Source: Candidatus Wallbacteria bacterium (GTDB lineage: Bacteria > Muiribacteriota > JAQTZZ01). Taken from it: 6,271 bases of DNA. The notes beneath the pieces were generated by a model that did no database searches, was not told where the DNA came from, and saw only the letters and a program-made list of their open reading frames with translations. Position numbers and translations under genes: made by a program. The stretch is from positions 1 through 6,271 of the forward strand of contig JAQTRI010000227.1 of the NCBI GenBank assembly GCA_028711905.1. The letters run 5' to 3'. Shown here piece after piece: positions 1-4,228 of this stretch (the stretch's first letter is position 1; the number at the start of each line of letters is the position of its first letter).

Positions 1-2
1 AT

Positions 3-869
3 GTCTGGCGGATGCGACAGTTTTACCTGGCGTACTGTAACGACTCGATTCTGGGACAGCCTGTCCCAGAAATGGAACCAGCGAAAAAATCCAAAATCAG
101 GGGTGTTCCATTACCATTGCTCGAATTGATCGCCTCAGTTCCCTGGGGGCAGAATCTGCTTATACTCAAGAAAATCCCCGACCCTTCAGCCAGATTGTTT
201 TATCTCCGCGCCACTGCGCAATTCGGCTGGTCACGCAATGTTCTTTTGAATCAGATCAAGTCAGGCGCATATGAGCGGGCTGTCACTGAAAAGAAAACAC
301 ATAATTTTCCACAGGTATTGTCCGATGCTCTGGCTGAACAGGCTGACGAAATGATGAAAAGCTCTTACAACCTCGAATTCCTCGGGATCAGCAGGGAAGT
401 GAAAGAACGGGAACTGGAAGAAGCACTGATTTCGAGGCTGCAGGAATTTCTGCTTGAGCTCGGTTACGGCTTCTGCTTTGTCGGCCGCCAGTACCGGTTG
501 ACGCTCGGCGATAAGGAGTATTTCATTGACCTCCTGTTTTATCACCGCTTCCTCAAAGCCTTAGTGGCCTTTGAACTCCAAATCGCGCCTTTCGAACCTG
601 AGCATGCCGGGAAAATGGATTTCTACCTGAATCTGCTAAACGATAAAGTGCGCGGCCCGGACGATCAGCTCTCCATCGGGATCATTCTGTGCTCTGAAAA
701 GGACGAGGTCGAGGTTGAGTATGCCCTGCGCACGAAAGTTAACCCAATCGGTGTGGCTGAGTATTGCCTTCAGGCTAAACTGCCATCCGAGCTGAAGGGT
801 AAGCTCCCGAGTGCTGCCCAACTGACAACTGTTCTGCGGTCAGTACTTCCAAAAAGGACTAAACCATGA
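3..869 (+). CDS. yhcG: YhcG/DUF1016-family PDDEXK nuclease-like protein, 5' end outside window
   Basis: The frame is open to the left edge (codons V-W-R precede the first internal ATG at 12), and the family normally reads RMRQFYLAY here, so the gene starts upstream and this ATG is not the true start. YhcG proteins have an N-terminal DUF1016 helical domain and a C-terminal PDDEXK nuclease fold; they are often found beside restriction and other defence genes. The fragment shows the end of the N-terminal domain (GWSRNVLLNQIKSG, about residues 72-85 counted from the ATG at 12) and a nearly full nuclease domain: FLELGYGFCFVGRQY, EYFIDLLFYH (the acidic residue), AGKMDFYLNLLND and LSIGIILC. The expected ELK after the core strand reads FELQ, so the usual catalytic lysine is glutamine. 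Nuclease activity is therefore uncertain; a binding-only or decaying protein is possible. Family assignment is firm, function inferred. The TGA stop overlaps a downstream ATG (ATGA at 866-869). Confidence 0.88.
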   Translation, partial: VWRMRQFYLAYCNDSILGQPVPEMEPAKKSKIRGVPLPLLELIASVPWGQNLLILKKIPDPSARLFYLRATAQFGWSRNVLLNQIKSGAYERAVTEKKTHNFPQVLSDALAEQADEMMKSSYNLEFLGISREVKERELEEALISRLQEFLLELGYGFCFVGRQYRLTLGDKEYFIDLLFYHRFLKALVAFELQIAPFEPEHAGKMDFYLNLLNDKVRGPDDQLSIGIILCSEKDEVEVEYALRTKVNPIGVAEYCLQAKLPSELKGKLPSAAQLTTVLRSVLPKRTKP

Positions 870-898
870 AACTCACAGACAACGAAAAGCAGGTTTAA
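866..898 (+). pseudogene. Aborted 10-codon reading frame overlapping the yhcG stop
   Basis: An ATG at 866 overlaps the TGA of the preceding gene in an ATGA arrangement typical of translationally coupled genes. The frame reads MKLTDNEKQV and stops at TAA (896-898). This start context suggests that a downstream partner gene once began here and has been truncated or frameshifted. The following bases up to about 940 show no long open frame that I can assign. I do not recognise the product, and chance occurrence of such a short frame cannot be excluded. Confidence 0.3.
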
Positions 899-965
899 AC
901 CGTACCGTGTTCCCACAATTGATCAAACGCCTTAAAAGGCCAGGGAATAAAGGAAACATTGCGAA

Positions 966-1178
966 ATGCTGTTTGTAATACTTGCATCACTTGTTTTGTT
1001 TCTTATTATTTCATTAGTGCACCCACGCTTAAGAAAAAACAACATAATTAAGGGACTCGCTTCACATCTTTTGACAAGTTATTGGCTGATGCTGAGATTT
1101 TGGGATTCTACCGTACTGAGGATAGTTTTCATGATTTTTTTTATACTTGGTTCAGCAGTTTTTCTTGCTGCATACTGA
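966..1178 (+). CDS. Small two-helix membrane protein, unknown function
   Basis: This is a 70-residue ORF with ATG start and an AAAGGA ribosome-binding site at 949-954, about 11 bases upstream. Residues 2-20 form a strongly hydrophobic helix (LFVILASLVLFLIISLV), followed by a basic loop (HPRLRKNN) and a second hydrophobic helix at about 50-69 (VLRIVFMIFFILGSAVFLAA). This gives a likely inner-membrane hairpin. I recognise no family. It lies alone between a decayed frame and an orphan coding-like stretch, so it could be a real small membrane protein or the remainder of a larger gene. Its AT-rich composition differs from the flanking yhcG gene, which fits separate acquisition. A weak AT-rich inverted repeat (1183-1202) follows its stop. 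Confidence 0.5.
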   Translation: MLFVILASLVLFLIISLVHPRLRKNNIIKGLASHLLTSYWLMLRFWDSTVLRIVFMIFFILGSAVFLAAY

Positions 1179-1302
1179 CAATCTAAAAGAAAAGGCTTTT
1201 AGGGCCATTTCGGCCGAGAATATCGGGTCCTTGAAGAAGATCGGGGATGTGATCATCGAGGACAGAAACCAGATCGTTAACACATGGGGACCTTGCCGGT
1301 GA
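1177..1302 (+). pseudogene. Orphan coding-like 3' fragment ending at the RAYT start
   Basis: The frame starting at 1177 reads as ordinary protein (DNLKEKAFRAISAENIG, then SLKKIGDVIIEDRNQIVNTW) and stops at TGA 1300-1302. No start codon with a ribosome-binding site lies in the frame, which is closed upstream by a TGA at 1132. The composition, mixed charged and hydrophobic with no low-complexity, suggests the 3' end of a lost gene. The stop overlaps a GTG (1299-1301) that is in frame with the transposase remnant, giving a GTGA overlap. I do not recognise the family. It may be coincidental open sequence. Confidence 0.3.
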
Positions 1303-1440
1303 AAAAATTCCGGATTGAATCATCCAGAATGGGTGGATACGATTATTCCCTGGCAGGGGTATATTTCATTACCATATGCACAAAGAACAGAATGAATCAT
1401 TTTGGTGAAATTGTTGCGGTTGACCTGAATGAATCCCCGT

Positions 1441-1468
1441 GTAGAGACGCAATGCATTGCGTCTCTAC
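1441..1468. repeat. 28-bp perfect palindrome inside the RAYT frame
   Basis: The arm GTAGAGACGCAATG is followed directly by its exact reverse complement, giving 14-bp arms with no loop. The pairing can be extended by CCC/GGG flanks if a 2-base GT bulge is allowed. It has the form of a dispersed REP-like palindromic element. It is inserted in frame, adding residues of the type CRDAMHCVSTG to the RAYT reading frame. Similar GTAGAGACGC palindromes are known as dispersed repeats in several bacterial groups; that link is from general knowledge and not checked here. Confidence 0.85.
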
Positions 1469-1545
1469 GGGTACGGAACCGGATGCGAATACCAATCCGG
1501 GGTGGGTGATGCGGTTATCGGAAATCGGACATGCTGTTGACCAGG

Positions 1546-1575
1546 GGGGGCTCCGGGGACGGGGGCTCCGGGGAC
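1546..1575 (+). repeat. Two perfect 15-bp tandem units (GGGGGCTCCGGGGAC)
   Basis: The unit GGGGGCTCCGGGGAC occurs twice without a gap (1546-1560 and 1561-1575). It is preceded by two further G residues (1544-1545) and followed immediately by the rest of the 31-bp core (GGTGCTTGAC...). The array marks the exact point where recognisable RAYT homology ends. The second copy of the core downstream (5846-5876) has its own but different G-rich tandem leader, so leader and core seem to vary separately. Confidence 0.85.
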
Positions 1576-1599
1576 GGTGCTTGACTTTTTGACTTTAGC
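1569..1599 (+). repeat. 31-bp direct repeat, copy 1
   Basis: This 31-bp stretch is identical to 5846-5876, in the same orientation. It begins CGGGGACGGTGCTTGAC and contains a perfect internal 8-bp tandem, TTGACTTT twice (1581-1596), ending in AGC. It supplies the TGA that closes the truncated RAYT frame (1590-1592). Sequence identity stops sharply at 1600. Confidence 0.9.
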
Positions 1600-1652
1600 G
1601 GTTGCTGAATACCAAAGAATAATAAACTGAAATATTGGTGAGGGCGCGTGAA

Positions 1653-1860
1653 ATGAAAAAAAACCGACTGGCAAATTCACTGATAAGCCAATAATGCCTG
1701 CCGGAGCTGCCTTGTTTGACCGTGTCGTTTCCATTCTGGAGCAGGCCCGGACGAATGTCGTGCGCTCGGTCAACAGCCAGATGGTGATTGCCTTGGAAAC
1801 GGCAAGCAGTTTTCCCAATCATCTCGGAAGACAATTTTCCCAATCCCGGACACAAAATGA
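1653..1860 (+). pseudogene. 5' remnant of a second YhcG/DUF1016-family gene, frameshifted and deleted
   Basis: From 1694 the frame reads MPAGAALFDRVVSILEQAR then TNVVRSVNSQMVIA, the characteristic N-terminal DUF1016 sequence of YhcG proteins, where YWLIGREIVE would follow. The frame extends upstream to a tract of eight A residues (1656-1663). Just before it is an ATG at 1653 with GAGG at 1640-1643, the natural start, but one base out of frame. Adding one A would give MKKKPTGKFTDKPIMPAG. After MVIA (ending at 1792) homology jumps: in another frame 1795-1809 reads GNGKQ, like the family's GYGKQ about 20 residues later, suggesting a deletion of some 60 bases plus a frame change. The rest of the gene is gone. 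Family assignment is good; the GNGKQ link is tentative. Confidence 0.7.
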
Positions 1861-1953
1861 TCATGCCTCCTTTCTGTCTATTCTGTAGGATTCCCCGTCA
1901 AGCGTGAAAACCTTGGCGTGGTGCAGTAACTGGTCCAAAAGTCCGACAGGAAT
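1861..1953 (-). pseudogene. istB: C-terminal remnant of an IS21-type IstB ATPase
   Basis: Read on the minus strand, the frame gives IPVGLLDQLLHHAKVFTLDG followed by ESYRIDRKEA and a TGA stop (1863-1861). The pattern of a short helix (LLDxLLHHA), a hydrophobic strand and GESYR is that of the C-terminus of IstB, the AAA+ helper of IS21-family transposition. A TGA in the same frame (1956-1954) closes it, so only about 30 codons remain. The ATPase core with its Walker motifs is missing. It marks the edge of a former IS21-like insertion between the YhcG remnant and the antitoxin gene. It is recognised from the motif pattern only. Confidence 0.6.
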
Positions 1954-1971
1954 TCAACCAATCAAACCCAG

Positions 1972-3060
1972 CTAAGAAAACTTCACCTTCTTCCGCAAAT
2001 CGTTCATATGGCTCTGCTGGAGCAGTTTTTCATGATGCAGGCGGCCCACTATTATTGCCGGTGAAATCCCCAATCCCTTGGCAAACTGTTTGACATGAAT
2101 CTTGGTGTTGTACTTCCCGGAATTGATAAAGGCCTGCCATTTGGCCTTGGGAATCAGGAAATTGGCTGCGAATTCATCGGCCTGGACTTCCTTTTGGTCT
2201 TTTTCCTTATCCTTGTATTCAATGAAAACATCGCGCTTGCCGTGCATCAGGATGTGCGCAGCCTCATGAAAGAATGTGAACCAGAAAATGTCCTCGTACT
2301 TCCCGGGCAGGCTCATCTGCAGGATCGCCTTGTGCGGCGTCAGCCAGCGCGTCACTCCGTTGATCGGCAGCTTAGGAAGCCCCGGAACAAAAACGACAGC
2401 CACGCCCGACTCCGCGCATAGATCCACCAGCCTGCTCTCAAAATAATCCGGAGAGTGTTCGGTCAGTTTCCGGATTTCGGCCAGCGCCTGCTCAAAGCTG
2501 GATTTGCTGAACTCGCGGCAGGAGACTTCTATGGACTCAATCACGCCCTGCCTGAGCCAGGCTGACCGGGAGTAGATTGATGTATCGAACTTAGCGGACA
2601 TTCTGTAAATCGCATCGGGCTTTTGCCATAAACCGGCCCACTGGGCTGGAGTGCTGACAGCAAAGAAACCCAGCAATTCAGAGAGCTGATCGACTTTATC
2701 GGGGCATTTTTTGATCCATTTGAGACTGATCATTTCCCTGATCGGGAAGTTGTCGAGCCAGGCAAGGGATTTCGTCAATTCCTGTCTTTCCTTTAACCAG
2801 GCAGCGCTCTGATCATACATCTTCTGCCGCTGGTTCCAGAATGCCGCAGGCAACCCCAACACCCTCTCGAATTGAATCGCCGTCTCCGGGGAAATGCTCG
2901 TCTTGCCCTTGATGATCTCATTAATGAACTTCTTGGGCCTTCCGGTTCTTTCCGCAACTTCAGCCTGTGTCAGGCCCTTTTCTTCAAGAATATCCTGAAG
3001 TGTTGCGCCGGGATGGGAAACTGTGTCCGGAAGATACTCATTTACGATTTTTTTTATCAT
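1972..3060 (-). CDS. higA: HigA-type antitoxin fused to an ImmA/IrrE zinc-peptidase domain
   Basis: This is a 362-residue protein. Residues about 18-80 form an XRE-type helix-turn-helix (LQDILEEKGLTQAEVAERTG, RPKKFINEIIKGK, and SPETAIQFERVLGLPAAFW), the HigA signature. Residues about 205-345 form an ImmA/IrrE (COG2856-type) metallopeptidase domain: HEAAH at 265-269 provides the two histidine ligands and catalytic glutamate, and EVQADEFAANFLIP (291-304) supplies the downstream acidic region. The ATG at 3060 is chosen because GGAG lies six bases upstream (minus strand, 3070-3067) and homology starts there; a longer frame to 3162 has no such support. It overlaps the upstream toxin gene by 23 bp. 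Expected role: binds and neutralises HigB and represses the operon promoter; the peptidase domain could cleave a regulator or the antitoxin itself. The domain reading is firm, protease substrate unknown. Confidence 0.9.
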   Translation of the reverse strand: MIKKIVNEYLPDTVSHPGATLQDILEEKGLTQAEVAERTGRPKKFINEIIKGKTSISPETAIQFERVLGLPAAFWNQRQKMYDQSAAWLKERQELTKSLAWLDNFPIREMISLKWIKKCPDKVDQLSELLGFFAVSTPAQWAGLWQKPDAIYRMSAKFDTSIYSRSAWLRQGVIESIEVSCREFSKSSFEQALAEIRKLTEHSPDYFESRLVDLCAESGVAVVFVPGLPKLPINGVTRWLTPHKAILQMSLPGKYEDIFWFTFFHEAAHILMHGKRDVFIEYKDKEKDQKEVQADEFAANFLIPKAKWQAFINSGKYNTKIHVKQFAKGLGISPAIIVGRLHHEKLLQQSHMNDLRKKVKFS

Positions 3061-3355
3061 GGTAATCTCCAATATAGATAATCCTGATGGCATGCACTTT
3101 TTGAAAATCGATTCTTCCGTTCTCATCAACCGGCATCGGGTCTGCCAGCGGTTCAAACACAAGGCGCATCGGCTCTTCCAGGTGCATCCCCCACTGACCT
3201 GAGCGATTTGCAGACAACAGATGCGGCTTGCCGGGCAGTTTCGTCAGGGTCTCGAAGTGGTCGCATGCTGCAATATCATCTAGGCGGGTCTTCAATTTGC
3301 CCTGGGGCTTGCGGCATTTCCTTTTGACATCGTTGTTCCCGTACACTATGTCCAT
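3038..3355 (-). CDS. higB: HigB-type toxin (RelE/ParE superfamily mRNA interferase)
   Basis: This is a 105-residue protein, the usual length for HigB. HigB toxins bind the ribosome and cut mRNA in the A site. The family pattern is visible: CDHFETLTKLPGKPHLL (about 31-47), the core RSGQWGMHLEEPMRLVFEP (51-69), and a C-terminal strand IRIIYIGDYH (90-99). Toxin-first order is characteristic of higBA. The start ATG (3355-3353) has AAGG nine bases upstream on the minus strand. Its last codons overlap the antitoxin start, so the two proteins are probably translationally coupled. An insertion-like segment ADPMPVDENGRIDF (71-84) before the last strand may carry the antitoxin contact. No internal stop or frameshift is seen, so it appears functional. 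Confidence 0.88.
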   Translation of the reverse strand: MDIVYGNNDVKRKCRKPQGKLKTRLDDIAACDHFETLTKLPGKPHLLSANRSGQWGMHLEEPMRLVFEPLADPMPVDENGRIDFQKVHAIRIIYIGDYHDKKNRK

Positions 3356-3373
3356 CGACTGAAACCTTAATAT

Positions 3374-3394
3374 TATTAACCTTTTGGGTTAATA
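3374..3394. promoter_or_regulatory. Likely HigA operator, 21-bp inverted repeat
   Basis: TATTAACC and GGTTAATA are perfect 8-bp inverted arms around the 5-base spacer TTTTG. The repeat starts one base after the -10 box and covers the expected transcription start, so a dimer of the helix-turn-helix antitoxin bound here would block initiation. Position and symmetry are read directly; binding by HigA is inferred from autoregulation in the family. Confidence 0.65.
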
Positions 3395-3395
3395 C

Positions 3396-3423
3396 ATTTT
3401 ACACTACATCCTGTGGATGTCAA
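3396..3423 (-). promoter_or_regulatory. higBA promoter
   Basis: On the minus strand a perfect -35 TTGACA (3423-3418) is followed by 16 bases and a -10 TAAAAT (3401-3396, five of six matching consensus). Transcription would start near 3389-3387, giving a leader of about 33 bases before the toxin ATG. The spacer contains the inverted repeat ACATCC-TGT-GGATGT (3406-3420), a possible second regulator site. Confidence 0.7.
3406..3420. promoter_or_regulatory. Second inverted repeat in the higBA promoter spacer
   Basis: ACATCC and GGATGT form 6-bp arms around TGT, lying between the -35 and -10 boxes and overlapping the -35 by three bases. Its sequence is unrelated to the 21-bp repeat at 3374-3394, so it may bind a different protein or be fortuitous. 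Confidence 0.45.
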
Positions 3424-3554
3424 TAACAAAATCAGAAATCGGTGATTACTCCATCCGCTACGCATAATTCAATCCATCACCCAAGCCACACGCCGGTCTC
3501 ATTTTGAGACTCGATGACGCGGCAAGGCTGAGATAAACCGCTCAACAGCGGGAT
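3424..3554. other. Divergent intergenic region between higBA and the KilA-N gene
   Basis: No coding frame is supported here. Two short inverted repeats are visible: GTCTCA-TTT-TGAGAC (3496-3510) and CCGCT-CAAC-AGCGG (about 3538-3551). Neither is followed by a T-run, so they are not convincing terminators. The second ends just before the -35 of the rightward promoter and might act on it. Confidence 0.4.
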
Positions 3555-3583
3555 TTGGTGTTTGGCATGGGGATTGTTATAAT
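3555..3583 (+). promoter_or_regulatory. Promoter of the KilA-N gene
   Basis: A perfect -10 TATAAT (3578-3583) is preceded after 17 bases by a weak -35 TTGGTG (3555-3560, conserved only in the TTG). Transcription would start near 3590, leaving a leader of about 60 bases to the ATG at 3650, which has AAAAGGA shortly upstream. The downstream gene is broken, so this promoter now drives a truncated product or the read-through genes beyond. Confidence 0.5.
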
Positions 3584-3649
3584 GTGTTTGCTCCAATACA
3601 AGGAATAAGGATCAAATGGATACTTGATAAGTTATGTTGAAAAGGACTT

Positions 3650-4118
3650 ATGGATAAAATCAAAAAACTGACAATCGATGTCCTCGGGACTACCGTTACT
3701 GTCCTTTCTCAAAGGGACGAAGATTACATTTCGCTCACAGACATGCTTAAGGCCAAGGATGGTGATTTTTTTATCTCCGACTGGTTGCGCAACCGCAATA
3801 CCGTCGAATTTCTCGGCATCTGGGAACAAGTGCACAACCCTGAATTCAATTATGGCGAATTCGCCATAATTAGAAGCCAGGCCGGATTGCACAGCTATAA
3901 AATCAGTGTCAAGGAACCCTGACTTGGAAGACAATATGCGCGAGCATGCTACTGTCGAGCAGTTACTGGTTCTGGCCAACATCGAGGGCATGAATGCCGA
4001 GCTGATACACATGGGATTGTCCCAGAGCGAGCGCCTGATGCGGCTTAACGAAATTGCCATTCGTCAGATGCGGGTGCTGACATCTGCGCCGGCTTTGAGG
4101 CAGCTGAAAGGGGACTGA
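3650..4118 (+). pseudogene. KilA-N domain gene with internal deletion and frameshift
   Basis: The first part (3650-3922) carries the KilA-N DNA-binding domain of phage-derived and accessory proteins: LGTTVTVLSQ, DEDYISLTDM, FFISDWLRNRNTVEFLGIWE and SQAGLHSYKISVKE, after which the frame stops at 3920-3922. The second part, in another frame from about 3907, reads NPDLEDNMREHATVEQLLVL and then NAELIHMGLSQSERLMRLNE ending in IAIRQM. This is the normal C-terminus of the same protein family, where the full protein is roughly 270-280 residues. About 110-130 residues between ISVKE and NPDLEDN are missing, so a deletion with a frame change has joined the two ends. The upstream frame could still make a 90-residue protein with most of the KilA-N domain. 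The track-like start at 3906 (GTG) has no ribosome-binding site and is not a real gene start. Confidence 0.8.
3848..3871. repeat. 24-bp perfect palindrome inside the KilA-N coding part
   Basis: The arm AATTATGGCGAA is followed directly by its exact reverse complement. It encodes NYGEFAII in the KilA-N frame and includes an EcoRI-type GAATTC centre. The frame stays open through it. It may be a small inserted palindrome or a chance product of a conserved peptide; other family members seem to carry a similar NYGEFA peptide, as recalled and not checked. Confidence 0.7.
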
Positions 4119-4129
4119 AAAAAGATAAA

Positions 4130-4154
4130 CGGGGTCAGGCCTGCACAATACACA
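4130..4154 (+). repeat. CGGGG-type element, divergent relative
   Basis: This stretch begins CGGGGTCAGGCCTGCACA, 12 bases after the stop of the KilA-N remnant. It aligns without gaps to the start of the 31-bp repeat (CGGGGACGGTGCTTGAC) and to the element at 5920 (CGGGGTAAGGCCTTGAA). The shared pattern is CGGGG, two variable bases, then RGKSYTKSA-like sequence. It is a member by pattern only; identity is partial. Confidence 0.45.
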
Positions 4155-4203
4155 TGATGTCAGAAAAGGCTTAATTGAAGCGGGTTTCGGGAATATCGGG
4201 CGA

Positions 4204-4225
4204 AAATTGTGGAGAAATTGTGGAG
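4204..4225 (+). repeat. 11-bp tandem duplication at the QueG-like gene start
   Basis: AAATTGTGGAG occurs twice without a gap (4204-4214, 4215-4225), just before the ATG at 4229. Each unit carries a GGAG ribosome-binding core: one lies three bases and the other 14 bases from the ATG. The duplication thus doubles the ribosome-binding site and may alter start choice or expression. Confidence 0.8.
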
Positions 4226-4228
4226 AAA

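Larger units (their letters stand above)
1284..1592 (+). pseudogene. REP-associated tyrosine transposase (RAYT, Y1_Tnp), truncated N-terminal part
   Basis: RAYT proteins are single-domain HUH endonucleases that act on REP-type palindromes. The N-terminal signature is clear: GGYDYSLAGVYFITICTKNR followed by MNHFGEIV, then VMRLSEIGHAVDQ. The HUH histidines (usually in a MPNHVH-like motif) and the catalytic tyrosine lie further downstream in the family and are absent, so this cannot be an active enzyme. Between FGEIV and VMRLSEIG the frame passes through a perfect palindrome (1441-1468) without a stop. Real homology ends near 1543; from there the frame reads G-rich repeat (GGLRGRGLRGR) and stops inside it at 1590-1592. 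The ATG at 1284 lacks a clear ribosome-binding site; an in-frame GTG at 1299 has GGGGA at 1287-1290 and may be the older start. Confidence 0.8.

Noticed and set aside
261..545. Minus-strand open frame inside the first yhcG gene
   Set aside because: It is antisense to a well-conserved nuclease domain, has no family features, and its sequence is explained by the codon pattern of the + strand gene.
1183..1202. Terminator after the small membrane ORF (CTAAAAG/CTTTTAG arms)
   Set aside because: The stem is almost all A-T and has no T-run after it, so it would not work as an intrinsic terminator.
1546..1575. CRISPR-like tandem repeats
   Set aside because: Units are contiguous 15-mers without spacers, and no cas gene is present.
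1465..1818. Minus-strand open frame with an AKVKKSSTVP peptide, also seen in a frame at 5658-5909
   Set aside because: The shared peptide is only the reverse reading of the 31-bp repeat; the rest is antisense to the YhcG and RAYT remnants.
2095..2421. Plus-strand open frame inside the antitoxin gene
   Set aside because: It is antisense to the zinc-peptidase domain and shows no recognisable protein family.
3424..3554. Small RNA or tRNA-like structure in the divergent intergenic region
   Set aside because: Only two short 5-6 bp hairpins are present; no cloverleaf, terminator or promoter supports an RNA gene.
4175..4228. TTG start giving an 18-residue N-terminal extension of the QueG-like protein
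   Set aside because: The extension has no family match and is partly made of the 11-bp tandem duplication; the ATG at 4229 sits directly behind the ribosome-binding sites.
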